Below are positions 1-9,406 of a stretch of DNA of 64,000 nucleotides, piece after piece. Both the position numbers and the translations under genes were made by a program. The notes below the pieces were generated by a model. The model searched no databases. It was not told where the DNA came from and saw nothing but the letters and a program-made list of their open reading frames with translations. The first letter of the stretch is position 1. Every line of letters starts with the position of its first letter. Source of the stretch: Acinetobacter schindleri CIP 107287 (GTDB taxonomy: Bacteria; Pseudomonadota; Gammaproteobacteria; Pseudomonadales; Moraxellaceae); assembly GCF_000368625.1 (NCBI RefSeq), contig NZ_KB849574.1:310001-374000 (forward strand), in the 5' to 3' direction.

Positions 1-117
1 CCAATTTACATAAATTTACGAATAAATTGTATTTAGACACTTTAAAAATAATGACTTAGCTCCATATTTTAAGAGGAACGTCGTTGTTCTTTTATCTTAA
101 TTATTAAGGAGACCTGA

Positions 118-387
118 ATGGCCAATGTTGGTTTATATCGCTCTAACCGCTCGAACATGATTACAGGTGTGATGGGTGGTATTGCTGAACGTTTTGGTTG
201 GAATGCAAATTTACTGCGTCTGATTTTCGTGGTGATCTCTATAATGAGTGCCGCTTTCCCAGGTATCTTGGTTTATCTTGTACTTTGGCTGATCATGCCA
301 AAAAAGCAAGCTATGGTTGAACATACGCCGCATCAGTCTACGGGCTATCAACGACCAATTCGTGATGTAAATAAAGATCCGCTGTAA
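118..387 (+). CDS. PspC domain-containing small membrane protein
   Basis: An 89-residue protein with the PspC domain layout. An N-terminal basic segment (LYRSNRSNMITGVMGGIAERF, roughly residues 6-26, where GVxGGIAE is the family signature) is followed by one hydrophobic helix (about 33-60, ending LVLWLIMP). The C-terminus is short and polar. In enterobacteria PspC is an inner-membrane sensor of the phage-shock response. Here no pspA, pspB or pspF is visible nearby, so this is a stand-alone PspC-domain protein and its role is unknown. The start is supported by an AAGGAG sequence about 6 bases upstream of the ATG. The window begins only 117 bases upstream, so the left neighbour cannot be judged. 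Confidence 0.85.
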   Translation: MANVGLYRSNRSNMITGVMGGIAERFGWNANLLRLIFVVISIMSAAFPGILVYLVLWLIMPKKQAMVEHTPHQSTGYQRPIRDVNKDPL

Positions 388-567
388 GTTTCCTTTTTAT
401 AGAGTAAATAGTAATTCCCTTTTGCGCTGTGGCATTTCCCCTAATGACCACAGCTTTTTTTTGCCTGCTTCAGGCGATTTGATAAATTGTTAAATTATTT
501 CTTTAGCCTTTGCCAACCGGCTGATTTCTCTATAACTTAGTTAAAAACTCCTTGAAATGGATTCAGG

Positions 568-1353
568 ATGACGCAGGCTGAATGGATTGTACTGTGCTTA
601 TGTGCTGTAGCAGCATTGTTGCATGGGTTGAGTGGTTTTGGCTTCCCGATGATGAGTACTGCGGTACTATCCAGCCAATATCCATTGAGTCTGGCAGTGA
701 CCCTGGTCATTTTTCCCTGCCTGCTCCTGAATCTGTTGATGCTGAATGCTGATCCGCGGCACAGTCTGCTGCAGAGCATTCGCTATTATCTCAAACATTA
801 TTGGCCACTGATTTTAAGCAGCTTGATTGGCAGTTTGTTCGGAGTCAAACTGCTGCTATGGCTGAATGAAGGCTATCTCAAACTGCTGCTAGGGACAGTG
901 ATTATATTTTATGTACTAGATCAGCTTCGCTCCAAACCTTTTCAGAGTAACCCACATATTCTGAGTATGGTATGTTTTGGTTTATTGGCTGGTGTGATTG
1001 GTGGAGCGACCAATGCCATGGCTCCTTTCCTGATGATGTACCTGCTTAGCAGCCAGCTCAGCAAGACCGATATCGTCATTATCAGCAACCTGAATTTTAT
1101 TGTCAGTAAACTGATCCAGTTACTTTTATTGTTCCCAATCCTGACCCAGATTAATCCACAACAACAATCCATTTTGATCGGTATTACCATTTTTGCTTTG
1201 ATTGGCGTCTGGATTGGCGGAAAAATCCGTCATCGCCTGTCACAGCGGCATTTTAAATTTTTAGTCTTGGGCTTATTGATGGTTTTAGGCATACAGGCTC
1301 TATGGCAGAGTACTGCATTATTACAACATTCAAATCATCTTTTTTTAAATTAG
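568..1353 (+). CDS. TauE/SafE family sulfite exporter-like permease
   Basis: A 261-residue polytopic membrane protein with about eight hydrophobic segments in two halves. It carries the repeated Gly-rich motif of the TauE/SafE (DUF81) family near the starts of the halves (HGLSGFGFPMMSTAVLSS at about 19-36 and GVIGGATNAMAPFLMMYLL at about 138-156). Family members are implicated in export of sulfite, sulfoacetate or other organosulfur anions. Substrate cannot be read from sequence, and no taurine or sulfonate genes flank it. It stands alone between pspC and the SLC13 carrier, both on the same strand. The ATG is preceded by a weak ribosome site. Confidence 0.85.
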   Translation: MTQAEWIVLCLCAVAALLHGLSGFGFPMMSTAVLSSQYPLSLAVTLVIFPCLLLNLLMLNADPRHSLLQSIRYYLKHYWPLILSSLIGSLFGVKLLLWLNEGYLKLLLGTVIIFYVLDQLRSKPFQSNPHILSMVCFGLLAGVIGGATNAMAPFLMMYLLSSQLSKTDIVIISNLNFIVSKLIQLLLLFPILTQINPQQQSILIGITIFALIGVWIGGKIRHRLSQRHFKFLVLGLLMVLGIQALWQSTALLQHSNHLFLN

Positions 1354-1432
1354 TATAATTTGTAATCAAACATCTTTATGATTAGAAAGATTTTTCATAA
1401 AAATTAGCTGTATAAAAACAAGGAGTGTGCGT

Positions 1433-2845
1433 ATGACAAGTCAAAACCTTGCCACCCCCACCAACGTTATGCCCAAAGGCGTAATGAAAGGATGGATCCT
1501 GATTATCATCGCGGCCATTGTAGCCTTTATCCTGTATCAGGTTTTACCTTATGACCAGAATGCTAGCAAAGGTCTGGCTCTGCTGGCTTTTATTGGTATT
1601 TTATGGCTGACAGAAGCAATTCATATCACTATTACTGCCCTGCTGATTCCCATACTGGCAGTACTGTTAGCCATGCCGATGGCCGACGGCGATGCGCTGG
1701 TACCCATTACCACACAAGCTGCTTTAACCACCTTTGCCGATCCGGTTATTTTCCTGTTTTTTGGCGGTTTTGCACTGGCAACGGCGCTGCATATCCAGAA
1801 GCTGGACAAGAAAATTGCCATGTGGATTATTTCCTTATCCGGTGGACATTTGGGTATTTCAGTATTGGCCATTTTTGCCGTGACTGCCGCCCTGTCCATG
1901 TGGATTTCCAATACCGCTACTGCAGCCATGATGTTACCGCTGGCGCTGGGTTTACTTTCGCATCTGGATGTCGAGAAAGAACGTAAAACCTTCGTATTTA
2001 TTCTGCTCGGGATTGCCTACTCCGCCAGTATTGGTGGTCTAGGTACAATTGTAGGTTCGCCACCGAATGCCATTGCTGCCAAAGCGCTGGGTTATGACTT
2101 TGCAGACTGGATGAAAATCGGTTTGCCGATGATGTTCATTATCTTGCCTGCGATGCTGATCAGTCTGTATCTGGTGCTGCGTCCCAAGCTGAATCACAAA
2201 GTGCAGTTTGTCACTGAAGATATTCCCTGGACCCGCAGCCGTATTGCCGCAATGGTGCTATTTATCTGTACTGCCCTGGCCTGGATTTTCAGTAAAAAGC
2301 TGACCGAGAATTTTGGTATCAGCCAGCCAGATACCTGGATTGCGATTCTGGCCGCATGTATGGTGGCAATTTTAGGTACCGCAACCTGGAAGCAGATTGC
2401 AGAGAATACCGACTGGGGCGTGCTCTATCTGTTTGGCGGCGGCCTGACCTTGAGTGCCATTTTAAAAGATTCAGGCAGCTCTCTGGTCTTAGGTCAAACT
2501 CTGGCAAATACCTTTGGTGATACTTCACCTTTAGTGATTATCTTTGTGGTAGCAACCTTCATTATTTTCCTGACCGAATTTACCAGTAATACTGCATCCG
2601 CTGCACTACTGGTGCCGGTCTTTGCCGCCATTGCCGATCAGATGGGAATGCCTAAAGAAATTCTGGTGATTGTGATTGGAATCGGCGCATCCTGTGCTTT
2701 CATGCTGCCTGTAGCAACACCGCCGAATGCGATTGTCTTTGGTACCGGTTATATTCAGCAGTCGGAAATGATGAAAGTTGGCTTTGTCCTCAACATCATG
2801 TGTATTTTCCTGGTATCACTATTTATTTACTGGTTCTTTCTCTAA
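1433..2845 (+). CDS. SLC13/DASS family sodium:anion symporter
   Basis: A 470-residue inner-membrane carrier of the divalent anion:Na+ symporter family (dicarboxylate, sulfate or phosphate). Both halves show the family's helical-hairpin tip motifs: SIGGLGTIVGSPPNAIA near residues 196-212 and ATPPNAIVFGTGYI near 428-441. The paired PPNA sequences form the substrate and sodium sites in characterised members. Eleven to twelve hydrophobic segments are visible. An upstream GTG (1427) is in frame, but AGGAG at 1421-1425 sits at proper distance from the ATG at 1433, so I start there. The gene ends just before a strong bidirectional terminator shared with the convergent HPP gene. Substrate is not predictable from sequence. 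Confidence 0.88.
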   Translation: MTSQNLATPTNVMPKGVMKGWILIIIAAIVAFILYQVLPYDQNASKGLALLAFIGILWLTEAIHITITALLIPILAVLLAMPMADGDALVPITTQAALTTFADPVIFLFFGGFALATALHIQKLDKKIAMWIISLSGGHLGISVLAIFAVTAALSMWISNTATAAMMLPLALGLLSHLDVEKERKTFVFILLGIAYSASIGGLGTIVGSPPNAIAAKALGYDFADWMKIGLPMMFIILPAMLISLYLVLRPKLNHKVQFVTEDIPWTRSRIAAMVLFICTALAWIFSKKLTENFGISQPDTWIAILAACMVAILGTATWKQIAENTDWGVLYLFGGGLTLSAILKDSGSSLVLGQTLANTFGDTSPLVIIFVVATFIIFLTEFTSNTASAALLVPVFAAIADQMGMPKEILVIVIGIGASCAFMLPVATPPNAIVFGTGYIQQSEMMKVGFVLNIMCIFLVSLFIYWFFL

Positions 2846-2859
2846 AGATGAATGGATTA

Positions 2860-2889
2860 AAAAAAGCACGCTACGGCGTGCTTTTTTAT
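2860..2889. terminator. Bidirectional intrinsic terminator
   Basis: A perfect stem (AAAAAGCACGC / GCGTGCTTTTT) with a short loop has A and T runs on both sides, so it can stop transcription from the SLC13 gene (+) and the HPP gene (-), which converge here. Confidence 0.85.
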
Positions 2890-2918
2890 TTTTGAAGATA
2901 GATCTACATCCGTCCAGA

Positions 2919-4028
2919 TCAGGCACTCAGCTTGAAATGATTTAACTCCTGATATAAAGCAGCAATCATGTCAGCACGGCTAATGATACCGACCAGCTGA
3001 CCTTCGTCCAGTACCGGAATATAATTAAAGGAACGCTCAACGAAATACGGCACCAGGTCCTGAATCGGCTGGCCTGGCTGTACAGTCACCACCTTCCGGC
3101 TCATGATATGCCCGACTTCGGATTCCCAGCCACTGCGAATATCGGTGGCACGCTCAAACCATTCCACCAGCTGATACATCGCCAAAGTTCCAACCAGTTT
3201 CTTTTCCGCATTCACTACCGGTAGGCTCATCAGATTCATCTGTCGGAATTTCGCCAAGGCATGCCGGATATCATCACTTTCCTGCAAGCTGGCAACGTCT
3301 TTACTCATGATATCCTGACACAGGAATGGGCTGTCAGCACGTTCACTGGCCTTGCTCTGTGCTTCCAGAATAATTTTTTGCAGGTCATATTCACTGATAT
3401 CCAGCAACTGGGTCTGTTGATCAAGTACAGCCTGAATATCCTGTGGCTGAATCGTCACTTTCTGGGTCGGGGTTGGATCTTTAGAACGGGTATTAATCTG
3501 CAGCTGTTGCGGATAAGCCTTACCCAACATCCGGTTAAATACTATCGCTACCACCATTAACAGTACCGAGTTCAGCAAGACCGGATAGAACACAAAAGCA
3601 TAGCCCAGCTCATGAATGGCATTGCCGCCCAGTACCGCTGTAATCGCCACCGCCCCACTCGGTGGATGCAGAGAATCGGTGCTTAGCATCAATATAATCG
3701 CAATTGCTACGGCCAGACTAAATGCCAGGGTCAGGCTGGGAAACAGCAAAGTACAGCTCACCCCTACGATCGCGGCAATAGTATTTCCAACCACCATATT
3801 CCACGGCTGTGCCAGCGGACTGGCAGGTACGGCAAACAGTAATACTGACGAAGCACCCATCGGCGCGATATACCAGGCCTGAAAATCGCCCAGTGCCCAC
3901 AAGCTGATTAAAGACGACAGTGCCAGACCGATCAATGCACCTAAACCACACAGGATACGGTCTTTGACAGGAAGAATTTTAAAATTTGGCTTAAGGCTTT
4001 GCAGCCATTCTGAGGAACTATGCAACAC
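2919..4028 (-). CDS. HPP family membrane protein with two CBS domains
   Basis: A 369-residue protein. The N-terminal half holds four to five transmembrane segments with the family-naming His-Pro-Pro motif (STDSLHPPSGAVAITAVLGG, HPP at 121-123). The C-terminal half carries two CBS modules (about 242-300 and 310-365, each opening with a DIMSKDV or HIMSRKV type sequence). CBS pairs usually bind adenine nucleotides and gate transport. Some HPP proteins have been linked to nitrite transport in plant chloroplasts, but the bacterial HPP-CBS role is unsettled. The longest frame opens with GTG, and no good ribosome site is evident upstream, so the start is uncertain. It converges with the SLC13 carrier. 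Confidence 0.82.
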   Translation of the reverse strand: MLHSSSEWLQSLKPNFKILPVKDRILCGLGALIGLALSSLISLWALGDFQAWYIAPMGASSVLLFAVPASPLAQPWNMVVGNTIAAIVGVSCTLLFPSLTLAFSLAVAIAIILMLSTDSLHPPSGAVAITAVLGGNAIHELGYAFVFYPVLLNSVLLMVVAIVFNRMLGKAYPQQLQINTRSKDPTPTQKVTIQPQDIQAVLDQQTQLLDISEYDLQKIILEAQSKASERADSPFLCQDIMSKDVASLQESDDIRHALAKFRQMNLMSLPVVNAEKKLVGTLAMYQLVEWFERATDIRSGWESEVGHIMSRKVVTVQPGQPIQDLVPYFVERSFNYIPVLDEGQLVGIISRADMIAALYQELNHFKLSA

Positions 4029-4214
4029 GGTTGGCCTGAATTATTGTTTTGGGGAGTGCAGGCATTATAAAACCCTTGGCTTTAAAGATGTATTTATTTT
4101 ATATCTTTTACTCATTGGTTTTTCTGCTTATGCTGAGGGTGCTCTATCTAAAAAATTATAATCAGGGCCGCGCCTAAGCGGCGTATTTTCTTCTCTCAAA
4201 CAAGAATAAAAACG

Positions 4215-4673
4215 ATGCATTTTCTAATCCAGCCTTTACAACAAACCAAAACCGGAATTGCAGTACAACTGTTGCTGGCACCTGTACTCGGTTTAGCCTC
4301 ACTCTATGGCCCTTTGATGTTCGTGCTGCTGATCTTGCACTTGTTATTCCTGGCTATGACTTCGAGCTCACTTCTACTCTCGATGGTGACTTTCATGCTG
4401 ATCATGTACATTTTCGGACTCCTGTTCTATCTTTGCCTGATCTATATTCCTTTATGTATCAGTCTATTCGTATTACACCATCTACAGCAGTTTCATATCT
4501 TCAGTATTGTACTGGTGGGTATTCTGGCAACGCTGATTCTGGCTTATTTCCTCAGTTCCAATGATCTGCTCAGTACTCTATTCATGATTTCCTGTTTTAG
4601 CCTGCCCTCTATCGGATTTTTTATCTTTCTCAGTCTGCGTGCGCATGAACAGGCAGTTGCGTCAGGCGAATAA
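4215..4673 (+). CDS. Hypothetical polytopic membrane protein
   Basis: A 152-residue very hydrophobic protein with four predicted membrane segments (about 18-42, 50-80, 90-112 and 120-145) and short polar ends. I do not recognise the family. There is no signal peptide motif beyond the first helix and no catalytic motif. It lies on the plus strand between the divergent HPP gene and glyQ, 90 bases upstream of glyQ. A separate promoter for glyQ suggests it is not part of that operon. The Shine-Dalgarno sequence is poor, so the exact start is open. Confidence 0.65.
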   Translation: MHFLIQPLQQTKTGIAVQLLLAPVLGLASLYGPLMFVLLILHLLFLAMTSSSLLLSMVTFMLIMYIFGLLFYLCLIYIPLCISLFVLHHLQQFHIFSIVLVGILATLILAYFLSSNDLLSTLFMISCFSLPSIGFFIFLSLRAHEQAVASGE

Positions 4674-4703
4674 AAAGCGGCGCAGGCAATTCATGGATAA
4701 CCT

Positions 4704-4732
4704 TTGCCACACCCTTGTAAAATCCTTATAAT
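4704..4732 (+). promoter_or_regulatory. Predicted sigma-70 promoter of glyQS
   Basis: TTGCCA (4704-4709) and a perfect TATAAT (4727-4732) are separated by 17 bases, ending about 36 bases before the glyQ ATG. It is the best consensus promoter I found by eye in the window. Confidence 0.75.
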
Positions 4733-4768
4733 CAAGCACAATTTTTCTCTAATTTTAAGTGGATGACC

Positions 4769-5752
4769 ATGAGTCGCGCCATATCGCATATTGATACCTT
4801 CCAAGGCTTAATTCTTGCCTTACAAAACTACTGGGCGGAGCAAGGCTGCGTCGTTTTGCAACCTTACGACATGGAAATGGGTGCAGGGACATTCCACACT
4901 GCAACATTCCTTCGTGCGCTAGGTCCTGAAACCTGGAACGCAGCTTATGTTCAGCCATCACGCCGTCCGAAAGATGGCCGTTATGGTGAAAACCCGAACC
5001 GTTTGCAACACTACTACCAGTTTCAGGTGGTATTGAAGCCAAACCCGGACAATATCCAGCAGCTTTATCTGGATTCTTTAAAAGCCATCGGTATTGATCC
5101 TTTAGTTCACGACATCCGTTTTGTGGAAGATAACTGGGAATCTCCAACACTGGGCGCCTGGGGCTTAGGTTGGGAAGTTTGGCTGAACGGTATGGAAGTG
5201 ACTCAGTTCACGTACTTCCAGCAAGTGGGCGGTGTTGAATGCTACCCGGTAACAGGCGAAATTACTTACGGTCTTGAGCGTCTGGCAATGTACCTGCAAG
5301 GTGTTGATTCAGTTTATGACTTGGTTTGGACCAAAGGTCAGTTCGGTACAGTGACCTATGGCGATGTGTTCCATCAAAATGAAGTAGAACAATCGACTTA
5401 TAACTTTGAATATGCACCAGTCGATAAAATGTTTGAACTGTTCGACTTCTATGAAGCTGAAGCAACGCGTTTAATCGAAGCAAAGCTGCCACTTCCTGCC
5501 TATGAGCAAGTGGTGAAAGCATCGCATAGCTTTAACCTGCTTGATGCACGTGGTGCAATCTCTGTGACTGAACGTCAGCGTTATATCTTACGTGTACGTA
5601 CATTGGCACGTTCGATTGCAACCAGCTATGTAGCAGCACGTGCTGAACTTGGTTTCCCAATGGCAGAACCACATCTACGTGATGAAGTGTTGGCACAATT
5701 AAAAGCGCAAGTTGAAGCAGAAGCAAAAGTTGAATCTAAGGAGAGCAAATAA
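4769..5752 (+). CDS. glyQ: Glycyl-tRNA synthetase alpha subunit
   Basis: The catalytic subunit of the heterotetrameric (alpha2beta2) bacterial glycyl-tRNA synthetase, charging tRNA-Gly with glycine in the cytoplasm. The protein is near-canonical from its start ([20 protein letters not shown], then the [20 protein letters not shown] class II core and a [18 protein letters not shown] segment). Length of about 327 residues is slightly above the usual 300 because of an E/K-rich C-terminal tail (about 310-327). Two in-frame ATGs exist (4763 and 4769). An AAGTGG sequence fits 4769 better. The stop codon overlaps the glyS start by one base (TAATG), indicating translational coupling. Confidence 0.97.
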   Translation: MSRAISHIDTFQGLILALQNYWAEQGCVVLQPYDMEMGAGTFHTATFLRALGPETWNAAYVQPSRRPKDGRYGENPNRLQHYYQFQVVLKPNPDNIQQLYLDSLKAIGIDPLVHDIRFVEDNWESPTLGAWGLGWEVWLNGMEVTQFTYFQQVGGVECYPVTGEITYGLERLAMYLQGVDSVYDLVWTKGQFGTVTYGDVFHQNEVEQSTYNFEYAPVDKMFELFDFYEAEATRLIEAKLPLPAYEQVVKASHSFNLLDARGAISVTERQRYILRVRTLARSIATSYVAARAELGFPMAEPHLRDEVLAQLKAQVEAEAKVESKESK

Positions 5753-7821
5753 TGTCTAAACATACAGTATTGTTCGAATTAGGCTGTGAAGAACTTCCAC
5801 CGAAAAGCCTGAAAAAATTACGTGATGCTTTGCAAGCTGAAACGGTTAAAGGCTTAAAAGATGCGGGTCTTGCTTTTGATTCAATCGAAGCTTATGCAGC
5901 ACCACGTCGCCTTGCACTTAAAATTATCAATGTTGATGGCGCACAAGCAGACACTCAAAAACGTTTTGACGGTCCTGCAAAACAAGCGGCGTTTGATGCT
6001 GAAGGCAATCCAACCAAAGCTTTAGAAGGCTTTATGCGTGGTCAAGGCATCACTGTTGATCAAGTATCAACTTTCCAGGCCGGTAAAGTTGAAAAAGTAT
6101 GCTACTTAAAAGATGTCAAAGGTCAAAGCCTTGATGTACTTTTACCACAAATTTTACAAAATGCTTTAGACAACCTACCAATCGCAAAACGCATGCGTTC
6201 AGCGGCAAGCCGTACCGAATTCGTGCGTCCTGTAAAATGGGTGGTGTTATTAAAAGACAACGATGTGGTTGATGCAACCATTCAAGATCACAAAGCAGGT
6301 AATGTGACCTATGGTCACCGTTTCCATGCACCTGAAGCGATTACTTTAACGCATGCTGATGAATACCTAGCGAAGTTAAAAACAGCTTACGTTGTGGCGT
6401 CTTTTGAAGAGCGTCAAGCCATCATTGATGGTCAAGTGAAAGCATTGGCTGATGAAGTAAATGCAATTGCGATTGTGCCTGCGGATCTTCGTGATGAAGT
6501 GACTGCACTGGTTGAATGGCCTGTTGCGCTTCGTGCAAGCTTCGAAGAACGCTTCCTTGCGGTTCCTCAAGAAGCGTTGATCACCACGATGCAGGACAAC
6601 CAAAAGTATTTCTGCTTAGTGAATAGCGATAATAAACTTCAACCGTACTTCATTACTGTGTCAAACATTGAGTCGAAAGACCCGACACAAATTATTGAAG
6701 GTAACGAGAAAGTGGTTCGTCCACGTTTGTCAGATGCTGAATTCTTCTTTTTACAAGACCAAAAACAGCCGCTTGCTTCTCGTAAAGAGAAACTGGCAAA
6801 CATGGTCTTCCAGGCAGAACTCGGTACGCTTTGGAATAAGTCTGAACGTATTGCAAAACTCGCTGTAGCTTTAGCGCCAATTACAGGTGCAAATGCGGCT
6901 GATGCTGAAAAAGCGGCACTTCTTGCGAAATGCGACTTAACCTCTGAACTTGTGGGTGAATTCCCAGAACTTCAAGGCATCGCGGGTACTTACTACGCAC
7001 GTCTTGAAGGCGAAAATGACGAAGTTGCTGAGTCTTTAGGTGAGCAGTATTTACCTAAATTCGCAGGTGACGTTTTACCGAAAACTAAGACAGGTACAAC
7101 GATTGCACTTGCAGACCGTTTAGATACTTTGACTGGTATTTTCGGTATTGGTCAAGCGCCTACAGGTTCTAAAGACCCGTTTGCACTACGTCGTTCTGCG
7201 ATTGGTATCTTACGTCTCGTGACTGAAAATGAGCTTGATGTGTCGATTGAAGACCTCATCAAACTTGCTCTTGCTGCTTATGGCGATGTATTGAAAGATC
7301 ATGATAAGACGCTAAATGATGCTGTTGCATTCCTTGAAGGTCGTTACCGTGCGAAATACGAAGACCAAGGCGTTGCTGTTGATGTAATTCAAGCCGTTCA
7401 AGCGTTGTCTCCAAAATCTCCTCTTGATTTTGACAAGCGTGTAAATGCAGTCAATCACTTCCGTGCCTTGCCTGAAGCTGCTGCTCTTGCTGCTGCGAAT
7501 AAGCGTGTTGCCAACATTCTTGCAAAAGAAGCTGCACCTGAAGGCTCAGTGGTTGAAGCAAACTTGGTTGAAGATGCTGAAAAAGCATTGTTCGCTGAAC
7601 TTGCGAAAATCACGCCTGTGGTTGAGCCGTTGTTTGCTGCGAAAGACTACACTGCTGCGCTTTCTGCTTTAGCTGCACTTCGTGCACCTGTAGATGCATT
7701 CTTTGATGGTGTGATGGTCATGGCTGATGATGCTGAATTAAAAGCGAACCGTTTACGTATGCTTGCACAATTGCGTGACTTGTTTACGAAAGTGGCTGAT
7801 ATTTCAGTGCTTCAACACTAA
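5752..7821 (+). CDS. glyS: Glycyl-tRNA synthetase beta subunit
   Basis: The 689-residue beta subunit, needed for tRNA-Gly recognition by the alpha2beta2 enzyme. The N-terminus ([19 protein letters not shown]) and the central [16 protein letters not shown] segment are hallmarks of GlyS, and the C-terminus contains the anticodon-binding DALR-like region. Start overlaps the glyQ stop by one base, with a GGAGAG ribosome site inside the glyQ tail. Codon choice is strongly biased to a small set (GCT/GCA, GAA, AAA, CGT), as expected for a highly expressed translation gene. The transcript most likely ends at the hairpin directly downstream. Confidence 0.97.
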   Translation: MSKHTVLFELGCEELPPKSLKKLRDALQAETVKGLKDAGLAFDSIEAYAAPRRLALKIINVDGAQADTQKRFDGPAKQAAFDAEGNPTKALEGFMRGQGITVDQVSTFQAGKVEKVCYLKDVKGQSLDVLLPQILQNALDNLPIAKRMRSAASRTEFVRPVKWVVLLKDNDVVDATIQDHKAGNVTYGHRFHAPEAITLTHADEYLAKLKTAYVVASFEERQAIIDGQVKALADEVNAIAIVPADLRDEVTALVEWPVALRASFEERFLAVPQEALITTMQDNQKYFCLVNSDNKLQPYFITVSNIESKDPTQIIEGNEKVVRPRLSDAEFFFLQDQKQPLASRKEKLANMVFQAELGTLWNKSERIAKLAVALAPITGANAADAEKAALLAKCDLTSELVGEFPELQGIAGTYYARLEGENDEVAESLGEQYLPKFAGDVLPKTKTGTTIALADRLDTLTGIFGIGQAPTGSKDPFALRRSAIGILRLVTENELDVSIEDLIKLALAAYGDVLKDHDKTLNDAVAFLEGRYRAKYEDQGVAVDVIQAVQALSPKSPLDFDKRVNAVNHFRALPEAAALAAANKRVANILAKEAAPEGSVVEANLVEDAEKALFAELAKITPVVEPLFAAKDYTAALSALAALRAPVDAFFDGVMVMADDAELKANRLRMLAQLRDLFTKVADISVLQH

Positions 7822-7846
7822 GTGTTAATTGCTTGAAATCTAAACA

Positions 7847-7877
7847 AAACCCCGCTATAAATTAGTGGGGTTTTTTT
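7847..7877 (+). terminator. Intrinsic terminator of glyQS
   Basis: The stem AAACCCCGCT / AGTGGGGTTT is followed by a T run. The one non-Watson-Crick pair is G-U on the plus-strand RNA but C-A on the minus strand, so the hairpin is built for plus-strand transcripts. Confidence 0.85.
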
Positions 7878-7889
7878 AATATATTTAGA

Positions 7890-8726
7890 ATGCAAAATAT
7901 CGACGAAATTAGAGAAAGAATTTATTCCTTACTTGGAAAACACCTTATTCGTTTTCAAACAATAGAGATGAGGCTAAAAAGCCTCGTGAAGATGAATAGA
8001 ACTATTATTTCTAAACCCAATGATCTACCACTGATTATAGAACCATCTGTACAAAATCAAACATTAGGTGGTTTAACTACAAAAGCTTTAAATTCATTGT
8101 TTCTCGTGAATCCCTCAGAGGAAGATACGATCATTCCTGAACCTGAAGATGCTCTTCGTCTAGATATGAAAGTATCTTTTAATTTATGTGAACACAGTCA
8201 TCATAAACTAAATAGCCAACTACAAGAATTTGTTAAAGATCGAAATTTCATAACACATCACTTTCAAGAAAAATATAATTTATCCAATCTCGATGAATCC
8301 AAAGCAGCTGTTGATTTTTTATTAACTTTGGAGAAAAAGCATAAGCCTTTTTTAGATCAATTTGATCAATATTTTTTGACGGCTCAAAAAAGCTTAGAGA
8401 CTCAAATTAATTTTTTAAAATCCAATCTGTTTAAGACACGTTTCCTCTTCCCTGCAGATGAAATTTATAAAGAAATTGAAAGTTTAATCATTAATAATAA
8501 AAAAAATGATGGTTGGATTTCACTGACAACCGTAGGCACATCAATTAATAAAAAATTTCCTGATGCTAATCAAAAAATCAAAATGGAATACGGATTTAAA
8601 AATCTTAATGATTTAATTCTTAATACAGGGCTATTCTTACTTAAAATCGAACCTACACTTAAAGGTGAAAGAATACTAATTCAGGTAAACAATGGTGAAG
8701 CGATATTTGAATTAATTGAAAACTAG
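7890..8726 (+). CDS. HEPN-like / OST-HTH (LOTUS) domain protein, putative RNA-acting factor
   Basis: A 278-residue protein that differs from its neighbours in being clearly AT-rich. The C-terminal part (about 192-270) matches the LOTUS/OST-HTH winged-helix pattern: DGWISLTTVGTSINKKFPDA, then EYGFKNLNDLILNTGLFLLKI. These domains bind RNA in eukaryotic germline proteins and, in bacteria, are predicted to bind RNA. The middle helical part contains DRNFITHHF, with R118-N119-x-x-x-H123, the RNxxxH form of the HEPN ribonuclease motif. The remaining sequence is mostly alpha-helical and charged. The ATG lies only 12 bases after the glyS terminator and lacks a Shine-Dalgarno sequence. The LOTUS call is fairly secure. 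The HEPN call rests on the motif plus helical context. A role in RNA decay or defence is inference. Confidence 0.75.
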   Translation: MQNIDEIRERIYSLLGKHLIRFQTIEMRLKSLVKMNRTIISKPNDLPLIIEPSVQNQTLGGLTTKALNSLFLVNPSEEDTIIPEPEDALRLDMKVSFNLCEHSHHKLNSQLQEFVKDRNFITHHFQEKYNLSNLDESKAAVDFLLTLEKKHKPFLDQFDQYFLTAQKSLETQINFLKSNLFKTRFLFPADEIYKEIESLIINNKKNDGWISLTTVGTSINKKFPDANQKIKMEYGFKNLNDLILNTGLFLLKIEPTLKGERILIQVNNGEAIFELIEN

Positions 8727-8793
8727 TTTTTATAGCCATTTTTCATTCAAATCCCTATACTCAACCTAACAACACTCAACAAGAAAGAATCAT

Positions 8794-9183
8794 ATGAAAT
8801 TTAAAGCTCTTATTTTGACTGGTCTTGCGGGTATTGCCCTTTCAGCGTGTACATCTCAACCGACCGTTCCTCAACTCCAACTGGGCGTATTACAGGAAGT
8901 ACAGAATCTTGAGGTTTATCCTGAAACGACGAACAACAGCGCAAAACTGACCAAATTCATGGACAAATGCGTGATCGAATTTAGAGGCCAGCTTGAAAGC
9001 AGCCGCGTAATTGAACAATGGTCTTTTAAAGGTTTGACCCTGATTGATGCTGGCTCAGCAACTTTCCAGCGCGACAACACCAGCACTGCACAGAAATTTG
9101 ACCTGCACAGCGAAACCGCTCAAAAGAACTTCCTGGCACTACGTAATCACTTTGCCAAAGAAGCAATCGAACAGTGTAACTAA
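8794..9183 (+). CDS. Hypothetical lipoprotein
   Basis: A 129-residue protein with a type II signal peptide: basic MKFK, hydrophobic stretch, and lipobox LSAC with Cys at about 19. The rest is soluble and polar with two further cysteines, one near the middle (KCVIEF) and one just before the C-terminus (QCN), which could form a disulfide in the periplasm. I do not recognise the family. A signal such as AAGAAAG precedes the ATG. It stands alone between the LOTUS gene and another exported protein. Confidence 0.75.
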   Translation: MKFKALILTGLAGIALSACTSQPTVPQLQLGVLQEVQNLEVYPETTNNSAKLTKFMDKCVIEFRGQLESSRVIEQWSFKGLTLIDAGSATFQRDNTSTAQKFDLHSETAQKNFLALRNHFAKEAIEQCN

Positions 9184-9406
9184 GCACCCCGCCCTGTATT
9201 TACATCAAATATGGGGCAACTTTTCTTTCAAATAGTCTTCCTATCAAATTTATTCTCTACCTATTCTTGAGATCAGCCAGCTTTACTTCCTTCTTTCTCG
9301 GATCATTTAAGTGAATCGCACAGAATATTCATTGTTTTTACATTACCTTCCATTACACTGAAAACAGAATTAAGACCGTTATCCCAATCTGCGAGGTCGA
9401 TCCCTT

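Noticed and set aside
1..117. Search for a riboswitch or RNA gene at the left edge
   Set aside because: Too little sequence and no recognisable structure.
4138..4180. Small hairpin GCCGC/GCGGC before the membrane protein at 4215
   Set aside because: Five-base stem and weak T run; too short to call.
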